Positions 20,521 through 32,729 of a stretch of DNA of 64,000 nucleotides are shown here, piece after piece. This DNA comes from Mallotus nudiflorus (taxonomy: Eukaryota; Streptophyta; Magnoliopsida; Malpighiales; Euphorbiaceae). Position numbers and translations under genes: made by a program. Each line of letters starts with the position of its first letter. The stretch's first letter is position 1. The notes beneath the pieces were generated by a model. It worked only from the letters and a program-made list of their open reading frames with translations. It was not told the origin of the DNA and searched no databases. The stretch is from NCBI GenBank assembly GCA_947683625.1, contig CANTUR010000620.1, positions 186,001 to 250,000 on the forward strand, given 5' to 3'.

Positions 20521-21800
20521 CATGTAATATAGAAATGTTTTTTAGTTATTCATTTATGCCCATATTTAATGAATCTAATTGAATAGAATTAATATTAAAC
20601 ATGCATGAACGATCATTATTAAAATGCATAAGACAATTAGGATCAACATCACACAAATAAGCCAAAGTAGAGTTCATATAATTGAGCACAAGACAAATAG
20701 AGTTTTCATCCTTAAGTAAACCAAACATTATTACATCAGTTTCTTCATAAAAAACATCACTAAAACTATTATTAATAATGCTAGCTAAATCCTGCAGTGG
20801 TTCTTCATTAGGTGGTAGATAAAGCACCTCTCCAATGGTCTTAGTCCCTATCTTCTCAATAACTTTCTCCATCACCTCATCTTTATTATCTTGCACAAAC
20901 TCTTAACTATCTATTTTTTGAAGATCTCAAACCTAGGAATATTCACACCAACTACTTGGACAGACTCCTTTTCACCTAGGTAGAACTTCTCTTTTCTTTC
21001 TTTGATAAAGTTGTCCTTCAGTGGTCCTAAATTCTTTAAGAGGTTATTCTCATTGAAATAACCTTCTTATAGCTCTTTTACTACTAAATCCAACTCATAT
21101 ATAGCTTAATCATTTTGTATTATCTTGGCTTTTTAAATTTAGGAGTTCTGGACTTCCTTACTGATTCTTTCCCTATCCTTGTTTGGGCCAATAATTCATC
21201 TTCTTAATCATGCTTATAACCCTTGGGTCCATCTTAATTCCATTAAAGATCATGGCTATTTGGAAACCAGGAGAGGCAACTACTTGCTTCTGACTATCCA
21301 TAACTACGGACATACTCTTATTCATACTAGCATATAAAGTTACAACTTCTCCATTAAGTAGGAATTTCACTTTTTGATGCATAGTTGAAGGCACTCCTCC
21401 TAAAATATGATACTAAGGCCTACCTAAAAGCAAGGCATAGGTACAGCAATATCTAACACAGTGAGTTCCACTATTATTTCTATAAGTTCGATCTTTACAG
21501 GAGCTATAAATGTTCCTTTTACATTTCGTATGCTATCATCATAAGCTCTGATTACAAGGTCTAATTTTGCTAAATCCTCCACCTTTACTCCTAGATTAGG
21601 TAGGATCTATAGTGGGCAAACATTAATTACAAACCCATCATCCACCATCACATAATTGGTCCTTTTCCTTTTACTTTAGCTGGAATGAACAAGGCTTTAT
21701 TATGATTCCTCCCTTCTATAGGTAAATCCTCATCATAAAAAGTAATAACATCGTGCTTTCTCTCAGTAACCTTAGCCACCATTGCCTCAGGGGTTATAAT
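20521..21800 (-). pseudogene. Element C protease and linker region
   Basis: Reading on the - strand from the edge of element D: 'TPEAMVAKVTERKHD' with 'FYDEDLPIEGRNHNKALF' (21700-21800), then the protease segment with 'VDDGFVINVCPL' near 21630 (the retropepsin Asp is kept, with D-D-G instead of D-N/S-G). Next come 'GGVPSTMHQKVKFLLNG' and a stretch to 21173, then a linker with an open frame 20896-20546. This order is that of Ogre-type polyproteins. The first residues continue the gag-side piece that ends at 41183, with element D between them. Confidence 0.8.
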
Positions 21801-21805
21801 AGTTT

Positions 21806-22839
21806 TGAAAAAGCTTTAGAGGGGGTGAATAGGGCTATTAAATAAAAATTAGAATCAAAAATAATTCTTTACAAGAATTAAAGGAATTTTGAGAAGGAAT
21901 AATGAAGAACACAATGATTTAAGGAGTTCAAATTCAACAAAAATCCTACGTCTCCACCTAACTTATCTCCAAGTTAGGATTTTTAATCACCTATAATTTT
22001 ATTCACAAGATTGAGATTACACAAGAGTTATAAACAAATAGTGAATATTTAAGAATTTAAGAGCTTTAATGAGTGTTAAGATAGAGAATGATAATAAGTA
22101 AAAGTTGTCTTAAATTCCATCCAGATCTAAAGGTGTTTATACAGATAAACACTTAGAAATATATCTATTGGAGGTGCAAATAATGTGTCCAACATCTATA
22201 TTTTGAATCCAATTTTTATAATTTTGAATTATTTAAAGTAATGTTGTTAGACTACTATGCATATATTGAAACCGTGATAGGCTACTAGAGACGTTTGAAT
22301 TTTCCCACACTGTCTTCATAAAAGTTCTAAATTTTGACTTAACTATCCATATCATTTCAAATCACCTTAATTTGACTTCTTTAGCTTAGGATATTTCCAA
22401 AATACTAACAACTATACATTCTAAAATGCAGACTACTATCAGACAGCTATGCATAAGTTGAAAATATGATTTTCTATTAGATAATCTTGAATTTTCCCAA
22501 AAATTCTTCATAAAAGTTGTAGATATTTGACTTGGCTTTCCATATCATTTTAAATCACCTTAGTTGGACTTTTGTAGCTCAAGATATGTCCAAAATACTA
22601 AGAGTTGTGCAATCTAAAATGGTAGCTACAAATGTGAAGAAGATAACTTTCTCATTATAAAGCTCTAAGGATGTCAAAAACCTCCTTAAATCTCAGAGGT
22701 CGAATCAACCAAAGATGTTCATACTTCATTTTAACTTCCAATACAATCCTGACTTATACACACTTAAACAAACAAATTAAATGCTAAAAATTAAGTTTGT
22801 TAAAATCAAAATTAAGATTGATTATTGCTAAGGTCAATA
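21806..22839 (-). repeat. Element D 3' LTR (1034 bp, internally deleted)
   Basis: It matches the 5' LTR at 39876-41177 along its length but lacks about 250 bp around the point matching 40109-40290. The terminal CA has become TA (22838-22839). The TATA-like site seen in the other LTR reads TTTATACA here (22137-22144). Confidence 0.88.
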
Positions 22840-22840
22840 A

Positions 22841-22855
22841 TCTCCCCCTTTTTTA
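22841..22855 (-). promoter_or_regulatory. Polypurine tract of element D
   Basis: The - strand reads AAAAAAGGGGGAGA next to the 3' LTR edge. Similar purine boxes recur upstream (see the repeat entry for 22996-24005). Confidence 0.7.
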
Positions 22856-22995
22856 TTTTGACAAACTTATTTTGAGTTTGATAAAAAATAATACAAAGTA
22901 AAGTGTGTGATAATATTTATGATAATAATGATACCAAATGAAATAAAATATATTTCTTTATTTCTCTCCCTAAGAATATGGACATAATAAGAAAT

Positions 22996-24005
22996 ATAAT
23001 TTTATAGATTATTCCCCTTGACAACAACAAAAAAAACATAAAATATAGCAAGAGGTATAAAAACGTGGCATTCTTATAACAAATGTATTAAAAACATAAA
23101 ATACGATAACATGATCATTTAAATAAATGTTAGGTAATGTGAGAAAATAATTTCAAACATATATGCATATAGTGCCACTAAAATGCATCAGAAAAATAGT
23201 ATATATAACAATAATGTTGATGCTAGACAAGCTTAACTATCACATAATCATATAGAGCTTAGCTAGCTAATCAATTATGTAGCACTTAGCATATAAAAAA
23301 AATAAACACAAATTATCTAATAACATATTTTCCTCTCTTTGTACAAAGGAAAAAGGAAAATAAAGAGATATAAGAGGAATTGAACCTAAAGGAACCAAAA
23401 TTCCTATAGGAAAAAAAGCAAAGATACACCAAATCTTTGTAAAAATATTCATGCCTTATCAAAGATCAAAACAATTCCTAAGAAGAAATTATACATGAAT
23501 TATGCATGTATAAACACATTTGTAAAAATATTCATGCCTTATCAAAGATCAAAACAATTCCTAAGAAGAAATTATACATGAATTATGCATGTATAAACAC
23601 AATAATAAGATATTATACACATGTATAATAACAAATAATAAACTCAAATATATTTCTCCCCCTTGATCAAAAATAAAAAGAAAAGAGAGAGATATAAAAG
23701 AAAATGAAAAAAAAAGATACACAAAATCTTTATAAAATCTATGTCATACATAAACAAAGTAAGCAAAACAAGACTTTTTGTCACATATGATGTACAACAA
23801 AATTAGTCATACTTACAATGTTAATATGCATGAAAAATTTTAAACAAAATTTCTCCCCCTATATCAAACAAAAATATAATATGTCACTAACATAAACACA
23901 TTTTTTAAAGGAGTTTTAAAATTTTAAAAATAGTACACATGTTAAAAAAAATTAACTAGGTAAACATACAAACTCAAATTATTTCTCCTCCTTTGATAAA
24001 TGCAA
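22996..24005 (-). repeat. Recurrent polypurine-like boxes in element D 3' region
   Basis: Boxes of the form (on +) TTTCTCCCCCTTGATNAAA occur near 23002 (TTCCCCTTGACAA), 23655, 23850 and 23981, in addition to the PPT at 22841. On the - strand each reads like TTTATCAAAGGGGGAGAAA. The intervening 1.3 kb is A/T-rich and non-coding. Confidence 0.7.
23436..23601. repeat. Exact 83-bp tandem duplication
   Basis: Positions 23436-23518 and 23519-23601 are identical over 83 bp (starting TTTGTAAAAATATTC). The surrounding element is strongly decayed, so this duplication is recent relative to the insertion. Confidence 0.95.
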
Positions 24006-24139
24006 AAGGAAATTTAAAAAGATAAACCAAATATAAACTGATGACTATAAAAAAAATTTTAAGATCAAAATCAAAATATTTATCAATCAAAGTAATCAAT
24101 AAGTATAATGTGATTTCATATGAAAACAGTTCAACCATT

Positions 24140-24860
24140 AATTAAATATAAAATCAAGAAAAACTTGAACCATCAATCATGCCAAGTTCATGCTTAATAA
24201 AATTTAATCTCTCTTCATTGAGAGGTTTGGTGAAGATATCTACAACTTGATTATTTATATCAACAAATTCAAGTGAAATATCACCAATTTGAACATGATC
24301 ACACAATAAATGATGTATAATGTCTATATGCTTAGTTCTAGAATGCTGAATGAGATTTTTGCTAAGGTTCATAGCACTTGTATTGTCACATTTGATTGGA
24401 ATATAATCAAGTTTTACACCATAGTCTATCAACTGTTATTTTTTCCATAAAACTTGTGAACAACAAAGACTTACTACAATATATTCAGCTTCAGCAGTGG
24501 ACAAGGCAACTAAAAATTATTTCTTGCAAAACCAAGAAACTAAACATTGTGCTAAAATTTGACTAGTTCTAAAAGTGCTTTTTCTATTTAGTAAACTAAT
24601 GGCAAAGTCCACATCAAAATAACTAATCTAGTTAAAGGATGAACTTTTAAGATACCAAAGTCCTAAATGCATTGTACCACAATGATATTTGAAAATTCTT
24701 TTGATAGCATTCAAACGAGACTCTCTACAACTTGATTGAAATCTAGCACACAAGCAAGTAGCAAACATAATATCGGGTCTACTAGTAGTTAAATAAAGAA
24801 GAGATCTGATCAAACCTCTAAATCTCTTTTCATCAACCTATTTTGCCATTATCATCTTTG
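24140..24860 (-). pseudogene. Element D RNase H
   Basis: The - strand shows 'MIRSLLYLTTSRPDIMFATCLCARFQ' (24813-24735), then a degraded middle, then 24432-24154 with 'IPIKCDNTSAMNLSKN', 'HSRTKHIDIIHH' and 'QVVDIFTKPL', the canonical copia RNase H ending. Stops occur around 24450-24630. The pol frame ends near 24154 with 'DGSSFS'. Confidence 0.9.
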
Positions 24861-24889
24861 TTAAGTTTTATTGTGGTGCTCATTAGAGT

Positions 24890-25800
24890 TTTACTTATCT
24901 AAACTCCATCCATGCCAAACTTCTTAAGAATGTCTCTTGCATACTTGGTTTGATTGATGAAAATCCCATTTTTGCATTGTTTAATTTGTAGTCTAAGAAA
25001 GAATTTGAGTTCACCCATCATACTCATCTCAAATTCTCCTTGTATTAAATTAGAGAATTCCTCACATAAGCAATGGTCAGTAGCATCGAATATAATTTCA
25101 TAAACATATATCTGAACAATTAATAAATCATGCTTGGATTTCTTTATGAAAAGAGTTGTATCAACTTTTCCTTTAGAGAAACCATTCTCTAACAAGAAGT
25201 TGCTCAATCTTTCATACCAAGCTCTAGGAGCTTGTTTCAATCCATATAATGCTTTGGAAAGTTTAAATACATGATTTGGAAAATCAAAGCTTTCAAAACC
25301 TATAGGTTGTTCAACATACACCTCTTCTTTAATAAAACCATTTAAAAATGCACTTTTAACATCCATTTGATAAATTTTGAAATCCATGAATGATGAAAAT
25401 GCAAGTAGCATTCTAATAGCTTATAACCTTGCAACAAGGGCATAGGTTTCATGATAATCAATGCCTTCCTCTTGATTATAACCTTTAGCTACTAGTCTAG
25501 CTTTATTCCTAGTTATGGCACCTTGTTCATTCATTTTATTTCTAAACACCCATTTGGCACCTATAATAGGATGATGTTTCAGTCTAGGAACCAATTTCAA
25601 AACCTTATTTCTCTCAAATTAATTTAACTCTTCTTGCATAGCAAAGACCCAAAATTCATCACACAAAGCATCGTCAATATTTTTGGGTTCAATTTGAGAA
25701 ATGAAGGCTAAATTAATAATAGACTTTAATTGAGATATAGTAGTTACCCCTTTTATAGTGTCACTTATAATAAGGTCTTGAGGATGAGCTTTCTTGAATT
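24890..25800 (-). pseudogene. Element D reverse transcriptase
   Basis: The main open frame 25411-24899 (170 codons) includes 'YQMDVKSAFLNGFIKEEVY', 'KALYGLKQAPRAWYERL' and 'GEFEMSMMGELKFFL'. The catalytic motif Y-V-D-D is Y-V-Y-E here (about 25100), so the polymerase is dead. The N-terminal part of the RT continues upstream to about 25800 with frameshifts ('RNKARLVAKGYN'-like segment near 25500). The family is SIRE-like copia. Confidence 0.92.
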
Positions 25801-27352
25801 GCTAATCCTTTTGAAGTTCATCCTTCAAGGGAGGTTAAGATGTTTCCTCATTGTCCTCCTTACTTAGACCTTTAAGTTCTAAAGGCTTGCTAGCATTTTC
25901 TTCTTGATCTCATCATTACTTATAAGATCATTAACACTACAAATATTCTTTCTAGGATCAAGTGAATTTGATTCATCAAATACAACATGCATTGACTCTT
26001 CAACTACTAGAGTTCTCTTATTAAAAACTCTATATACTTTACTAGAAATAGAGTAGCCTAGGAAAATTCCTTCATCGGCTTTGGAATTAAATTTTCCAAG
26101 ATTATCCTTGGTGTTTAATATAAAGCACTTACATAAAAATACACTTAGATATGAGATTTTGGGTTTTCTATTGTTCTATAGTTTATAAGAAGTTTTATTC
26201 AAAATTGGTCTTTTGAAACTCTATTTGAAATGTAGCAAGATGTGTTAATGGCTTCTGCCCAAAATATAGAGGCAAATTATACTCATGAAGCATTGTTCTA
26301 GCCATTTTCATAAGAGCTCTATTTTTCATTTCAACTACCCCATTTTATTAAGGAGTTCTAGGAGAAAAGAATGCATGTGAAATAACATTTTCACCATAAA
26401 AGGTTTTGAAAAATTCATTTTCAAACTCGATTCCATAATTACTTTTAATAGAAGAAATACAAAAACCTTTTTCTTTTTGAACCCTTCTTGCAAACTTTTT
26501 AAAAGCTTTAAATCCATCATTCTTATAAGCACCCCAAGTAAATCTATAGTAATCATCAACCAATACATATGCATAGTGCATACCACCGAGACTAGCAACT
26601 CTAAATCTATATGTATAAGTTTAAGTGGCCTAGAAGTGGACACTACATTTTTTAGCTTAAATGAGGACTTGGATTATTTTCCTTTTTGGCAAGCATCACA
26701 AGGTTTATTCTTAGTGAATTCAAGCTTAGGTAAACCAATCACAAGTTCATGTTCACAAAGATCATTCAATAGCTTAAAATTTCCATGTCCTAACCTTCTA
26801 TGCCATGTCCATGTGTCATGGAAAATTGACATCAAGCATTTAATATCTTGTTATCAATCTTATTCAAATCAATAACAAAAACATTATCAACTCTTTCACC
26901 ACTAAAAATTACTCTACCTTCATCAAGACTACTAAGACAACAATTCATAGGATAGAAAGTGACTTTATTTCCCATATCACATAATTGACTTATACCAAGC
27001 AAGTTATGTTTAAGAACAACAATAAGAAACACATGGTGTATAGTTAAGGATTAAGGATTACCAATTTCTCTAATGCCAATAATCTTTCCTTTTGCATTGT
27101 CCCTGAAAGTCATGTGTCCTCCATCCTTAGTATCAAGCTTGTTGAATTGCTCATTGTCTCCCATCATGTGCCTTGAGCATCCATTATCAAGATACCATTT
27201 GCTTTTTTATCTTGTGGACTTCAAGCACACCTACACAAGACAATTTAAGAATTCTTTTGAACCCAAACCTTTTTTAGTCTAGTTTGGTTAGTTACAAGAT
27301 AGTTTGTAGGAAGCAAGTTCATATGCAATCTTCTATAGAAGCACACATTATT
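25800..27352 (-). pseudogene. Element D protease and integrase
   Basis: From right to left: 'KWYLDNGCSRHMMGD' near 27190 is the copia retropepsin site with Ser changed to Asn after the catalytic Asp. 'NLLGISQLCD' and the GAG-pre-integrase segment follow, with 'CDACQKGK' near 26690. The integrase core then follows as two frame-shifted overlapping frames (26643-26335, 'HYAYVLVDDYYRFTW' and 'EFENEFFKTFYGE'). The integrase tail and a Ser/Glu-rich linker extend to about 25800. Many stops. Its 5' edge at 27352 abuts the target duplication of element E. Confidence 0.88.
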
Positions 27353-27357
27353 GTTAT

Positions 27358-28955
27358 TGATTGCAATTCTGCAAGTATACGAGTCAAGTTATAGAATAGG
27401 ACTATAAGTCCAAATATTGATCCCATAGGGAAAAGGATAAGTACTAGTTCGCTTGATTTATGTGCTTATCTAAACAGATCAATTTTTATGTTGTAAATCA
27501 ATTAAAATTAAAAATAAATTATTTTTTTCTAAAGAATAAGCAGTGTATAATATGTACTAGAGTTTATCTTTTCACATGGATCTACATTGACTTAAAATCT
27601 AATTTATATAATCTCTCTCATAATCATGTTTAAAATGCTATGTTGTGACTCTCATAAATCTCTCTCGAGCATTTACAAGGCGAACTTATTATTTAAAATA
27701 TTGATTCAAATAAAGGGACTCTCACCTCACAAAACTCTAATCAATAGATCCATAATAAACATAAACTCTAAAGATAAAATGCAATATTAACTCTTAATCA
27801 GTGCCTCTACTTAAATTAAGATTTAATAGTTTTTATTCTAGACCCCTAAGCATAAATCTCCTCTCGGTCTCAATACTCTTAGCATAGGATGACTCAGTAT
27901 AAACATTACAATTATAGATATAAATCTCCTCTCGGTCTCAATATACCCACTTAAATAATTGCATCATTCATGAAGCATAAAAAAAACCATAAATATGACA
28001 TGAACTGAGAATATATTTAAAAAGAAATATAAGTTCAATACATCTCCAGGTTACTCAAATAACTTTAGTACAAAATGAGATTAAGCTACCATGTTTATAC
28101 AGAGAACAATAAACCAATAAACAGATATAGCTAACATAATCAAAACATAAGATAAGAAGAGAGCAAACTCCTTAATCCTTGTCAATGTAGTTCCTTGTTG
28201 CTAATTTCTTCACTGTATAGTTGTACTCTGATGTAGATCAATGAGCTTCACTCTATGTCCTCTCTGTACTTTTTTCCTATTTTTCTCTCTGTTTTTTTCT
28301 CTAATTTTCTTTATCCATCCCCTCTTTCTCCCTAAGTTTATTATGCTCTTATATCCTCAGAATTAGTGTGTTGCACGTGGTGCATGCATGCGAGTGGAAT
28401 TTCCTTAAATATACAAGCATGGCAGTGCAAAACCAAAATTGGACTTGCATGGCCATGCACATATGCATCGACTTCTTGGCACAGCCGTGTTAAGAAATAC
28501 ACGACCATGGATTTTTTTCCTTTAAATTTGGAACGACCGTGCTATGGCTTACACGACCATGCACTTTTCCTTTATGAATTTGCACAGTTGTGTTGAGCCT
28601 TGCACGGTCGTGCTCTTTCCCTCTTGTAAAATGGCACAGTCGTGCTCTAGCTTACACAATCGTGCTCCTTTCTTTGGTTTTTCTTGATTTTTGACTTTTC
28701 TTCAGGCATTTAATTTTTATAAACAAAATAAAAACTCAATAAGAAGAATACAAAAAATTAGATAGAAAATATAAAACTCCTAATTTATTTAATTAATGCA
28801 TGATTATGTATATATTTTATTTAAATGTACTAATATTTTCTAAATGCTAAATCTATGAATTAATTATTATGCAAAAAATGGAAAATTATGCACCTAAAGT
28901 AAGATATTATTAAATTAAAATGAGTCTAATTTTTAATTTGAAATTGCAATTATCA
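27358..28955 (-). repeat. Element E 3' LTR (1598 bp)
   Basis: On + it starts TGATTGCAATTCTGCAAG and ends AATTGCAATTATCA, so the ends are extended inverted repeats. In the first about 123 bp it differs from the other LTR at about 12 sites by eye, 11 of them transitions. It contains a palindromic-word array at 28365-28670 and a weak TATA-like site (TATAAG on -) near 28349-28354. Confidence 0.93.
28365..28670. repeat. CACGACCATG palindromic-word array in E 3' LTR
   Basis: About ten imperfect words such as GCATGGCCATGCAC, ACACGACCATGG, CACGACCATGCAC, GCACGGTCGTGC and GCACAGTCGTGC are spaced 15-40 bp in U3, just upstream (on -) of the TATA-like site. They are the main CpG-containing sequence of this AT-rich LTR. 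The other LTR has the same array (37345-37650) with different substitutions. Confidence 0.85.
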
Positions 28956-28972
28956 AATACCCCCACACTTGA
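28956..28972 (-). promoter_or_regulatory. Polypurine tract of element E
   Basis: The - strand reads TCAAGTGTGGGGGTATT just before the LTR. The same 17 bases are found at the PPT of element B (54180-54196). Confidence 0.85.
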
Positions 28973-30049
28973 ACTTTTGCTTGTCCTCAAGCAAGAACCT
29001 TACTAGAACAATAATCTAAGCATATTAAAATAAAATTATAAATAGTTTAATCAAAATAGTAAAAGGTTAATACAAGTATTATTTAGCAAAACTGAGTTAA
29101 TAAGTTAAGAAAAAGACTGCAAATATTACTAAGTGAAGTATACCTCTCAAATGAATTATTCATAAGAATTGATGAACTAAAACTAAAAAACCAAGGAAAG
29201 TCAAACATATTTAAATTATTAGTTAACCTTTAAGCTAAATATGATAACCAGCTAAATTTTTATTTATTTATGTTGGATTAGAATCCTTTCCTACTTTAGT
29301 ATTCCCTACCGTTCCTGTATTACTGAGCATGAATACCGCTGTTAAGTACCTTTGGATTACTCATATTCAATTTGAGCATTGGAGTAGAATGGAGCTTTTT
29401 GCTCCTCTAATCCCTTTTTTTCAGCTAAATCATCATATAATAAAAAGAAGGTTTTCCTTATAATAAAAACTTATCCAAATCTCTTGATTATAAAAATTTT
29501 ATCCAAAAATCCTTTTAAAATAAAATAAAAGAGAGGTATATATTTAGGATGATTAAAAGTTAAAAAGTCTAAATCTCAAACATTAACAAAGATTTCAACC
29601 GTATACTATAAGAATTAAAAACATATTGCATCAACTAGACTAGCTAATTTTAATGTTAATATACAAAGGTTATAATTATAATAAGTTAGCAAAAATAAAA
29701 GTGTGGGATAATTTTTTTTTTTTTGATAATAAATAAATGAAAAATTACTCAAAATTAACAGGATAAAATGCTAAAAAGGTAAGGTAAGGAAATACTCCCC
29801 CACACTTGAATTGTACATTGTCCTTAATGTATTGCATTGCAAGTGGAAGGGAAATGTCTGAAATGTAGAAAAAGAAGACAAAAAGAAAAATAAAATAAAA
29901 TAATAAATAATAAAATATTTATAAAAAATCACACAACATAAAATATATAACTATACATATATAAGGGATAAGAATTTGGAAAGGTGTTTTGGAGGTTTTA
30001 GGATAGTGGAAGTCAAAAAGGGTGTCAAATGGTTTGCATGAAAATGAAA

Positions 30050-30315
30050 ATTCACATGCCTCTGGAATCTACACACCCATGCTACGTGGGAATGCATGGA
30101 TAATGCACACACCCGTGCTAGGTGAGGCACGATCGTGCACATTTTGCACATGGAAATGACACGGCCATGCTTGAGGGTCATGACTGTGCTTATTGAAGGC
30201 ATAAATATCACATGGCCATGTTGACTGAAGGGAAAAAAAGGCATGGCTATGCTAAGTGAGGCACGACCATGTTTTGGTACCTGATTGCATGGGTGTGTCA
30301 TTTTGTGGCACGCCC
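30050..30315. repeat. CACGGCCATG palindromic-word array in E 3' region
   Basis: Words such as ACACCCATGCTA, CACCCGTGCTAGGTGAGGCACGATCGTGCAC, GACACGGCCATGC, CACGACCATG repeat within about 265 bp. The vocabulary is the same as in the LTR arrays of this element. Confidence 0.8.
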
Positions 30316-30465
30316 ATATTACTTTTATGAAGCTTGGCCCTCAATATGCATGCATACAATGTGAAATATTAACATATGTCCCTACTTAAAATTTTCATTC
30401 AAAGTTACTCCAAATATTTTCAAAGTCAATAAAACATTTAAGCACATAAACAAAATAAATAAATA

Positions 30466-30469
<4 letters not shown>

Positions 30470-30513
<44 letters not shown>
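30470..30513. repeat. (TA)n microsatellite
   Basis: About 22 TA units follow an AAAT-rich stretch, in the 3' region of element E. Confidence 0.97.
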
Positions 30514-30516
<3 letters not shown>

Positions 30517-30814
30517 TATGTATATATGTATATAAACAAAAGTAATGAAAAATTCCCTAATTTATTTCCCAATGCTGCAGTAATCTATATTCTGAATATC
30601 ACTGATAACTTGAGAATAGTCTCTGCTGCATGTATATCCTAAGTATTCAAAAATCTACATAAAGAATATAGCTCCTTAAGGGAAACTAACTAACTAAAAA
30701 AATTGAAAAGAGCAAATAAATAATAATTGGGTTATCTCCTAAGAAGTGCTTTATTTATCATCGATCCTAACCTTGACCATAGCCATGTGGTTATTCATTT
30801 CTATGGCAAAGGCA

Positions 30815-32288
30815 GAGTCTCCTTCAGCTTCATTACAGGTGATGAGAGTTATGGTGCACCCATCTTAGCTGTAGGTGCTTCTCGTAAGTCCTGATTGCTT
30901 ATGAGTTACGATATTTCTTCCCCAAAATACAACTTAAGTCATTGTCCATTCATTGTGAAAGGTCCACCTTTATTACCTTGAATTACCACTGCTCCATGGG
31001 GAAATACTTCCACTACTGTAAAGGGTCTAGACTATCTAGACTTTAGCTTCCCAGGGAAGAGTTGGAGTCTAGAATTGAACAAAAGAGCCTTGTCCCCTTT
31101 GTTAAAGTACTTTTGCTTAATAATTGCATTATGCTATCTTTTAGTCTTATCCTTGTAAAGTTTGGCATTTTCATAAGCCATATTCCTGATTTCCTCCAGT
31201 TCATCTAGTTAGAGAAGTCGCCTCTCCCCTACTTTCTTGTAATCCATATTTAGGGCTTTAATAGCCCAGTATGCTTTGTGCTTGAGCTTTACTAGAAGAT
31301 GATAGGCCTTTCCAAACACCAAATGATATGGTGACATTCTGAATGGAGTTTTAAAAGTAGTTTGATAGGCCCACAATGCATCATCAAGCGTAAGTGCCCA
31401 ATCTTTCTTAGAGCTATTCACTGTCTTTTCTAGAATCTTCTTCATTTCTTTATTACTCACTTCAACTTGCCCATTGGTCTACGGATGGTATGGTGTAGAG
31501 ACCTTGTGCTTTACACTATATCTTGATAGGAGGACTTTAAACTATTTATTGTAGAAATGACTTCCTCCATCACTTTTAATGGCCCGAAGAGTCCCAAAAC
31601 TTATGAAGATCTTTTTTAAAAACTTGCATACCACTCTAGCATCGTTAGTAACACAAGCCTGAGCCTCAACCCATTTTGACATGTATTCAACATAAATAAG
31701 AATGTATTGACTCCCAAGAGAGGAGGGGAATGGTCCCATAAAGTCTATACCCCATATATTAAAGAGTTCAACCTCTATAATTCTAGTTTGTAGCATCTCC
31801 CTTTCCCTTGAAAGTCCCCCACTATGCTGACACTTATCACAGTTCATGATAAAGTTTCTAGCATCCTTAAATACATAAGGCCAATACAATCCACTTTCAA
31901 GTATTTTAGCCATTATCTTGTTTGGTCCATAGTGTCCGCCATATGGAGAACTATAGCAGTAATGCAGCACATCATATATCTCTGAGTCAAGAATGAACGT
32001 TCTCACCAAGCCATCATTGCATAATTTCCACATATAAGGATCATCCCACAGATAGCTTTTTGCATCATGCATGAGCTTCTTTCTTTGTTGATATGAGAAG
32101 TTCTTAGGGAGTTGCCCATATGAGAGGAAATTAGCCAAGTCTGCATACCAAGGGATAAATGCAAGTGCAAATAGTGTCTCATCAGGAAAAGTCTCCTTAA
32201 TGGATGCTTCATCATTATTCTCCTTTTCTAAGCAAGAGAAGTGGTCAGCTACCAAGTTCTCCGAGCCCTTCTTGTCTTTGATCACCAT
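30815..32288 (-). pseudogene. Element E integrase and pol C-terminus
   Basis: The open frame 32288-31542 (248 codons) begins in the RNase H-integrase linker. It contains the zinc-binding region 'SPYGGHYG' and 'CDKCQHSG', 'IWGIDFMGPFP' with the first catalytic Asp, and 'AIKSDGGSHF' with the second. A TAA interrupts it at about 31541. The frame then resumes with 'NGQVEVSNKE' carrying the catalytic Glu (about 31450) and 'ALWAYQTTFKTPF' (31460-31209). It runs on with stops to 'EVFPHGAVVIQGNKGGPFTMNG' and an end near 30870. All three catalytic residues are present. Athila-type wording. Confidence 0.9.
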
Positions 32289-32289
32289 A

Positions 32290-32720
32290 TTAAACTCTTA
32301 AGTAGAAGTGCCCTTCAACCAACCTTGACTTATAATCTTTCTTAGATAATAGATATTTTATAGCCGCATGATTAGTGTACACTATCACTTTCAATCCTAG
32401 AAGATAAGATCGAAACTTATCAAAAGAAAACACAATAGCTAACATCTCCTTCTCTATTACGGTATAGTTGAGTTATGCTTCTAAGAGAGTCTTGCTAGCA
32501 TAGTATATCACATGCAACCTTTTATCTTTATGTTGCCTTATAACTGCTCCTATGGCTTAGTCACTAGCATCGCACATTAGTGTGAATGGAAGGCTCCAAT
32601 CTAAAAGTACCACAATGGGTGTTGTTGTGAGTTCCTTCTTCAACCTATCAAAAGCTGATTTATAATCATTAGTGAACTTAAAAGGAACATCTTTTTCTAG
32701 TAACTGAGAAAGAGGTTTAG
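32290..32720 (-). pseudogene. Element E RNase H
   Basis: The - strand reads 'CDASDYAIGAVIRQHKDKRLH' with one stop, 'IYYASKTLLEA', 'NYTVIEKEMLAIVFSFDKFRSYL' and 'IVYTNHAAIKYL', the gypsy RNase H with its Asp and Glu residues. It follows the RT directly and leads into the integrase frame. At least two in-frame stops. Confidence 0.85.
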
Positions 32721-32729
32721 AAATTTTAG

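Larger units (their letters stand above)
28973..30720 (-). other. Element E 3' untranslated region
   Basis: There is no convincing ORF between integrase and PPT. It holds a second PPT-like box (29796-29812 on -, CAAGTGTGGGGGAGT) about 840 bp before the true PPT, a poly-T run (29710-29722), a CACGGCCATG-type word array (about 30050-30315) and a TA microsatellite (30470-30513). A 116-codon frame at 30301-29951 arises from the word array ('HGRAS', 'HGHVI', 'HGRVIS' repeats). Confidence 0.75.

Noticed and set aside
29951..30301. 116-codon frame with HGRAS/HGHVI repeats
   Set aside because: It lies on the CACGGCCATG word array in the 3' region of element E; the peptide repeat mirrors the DNA word.
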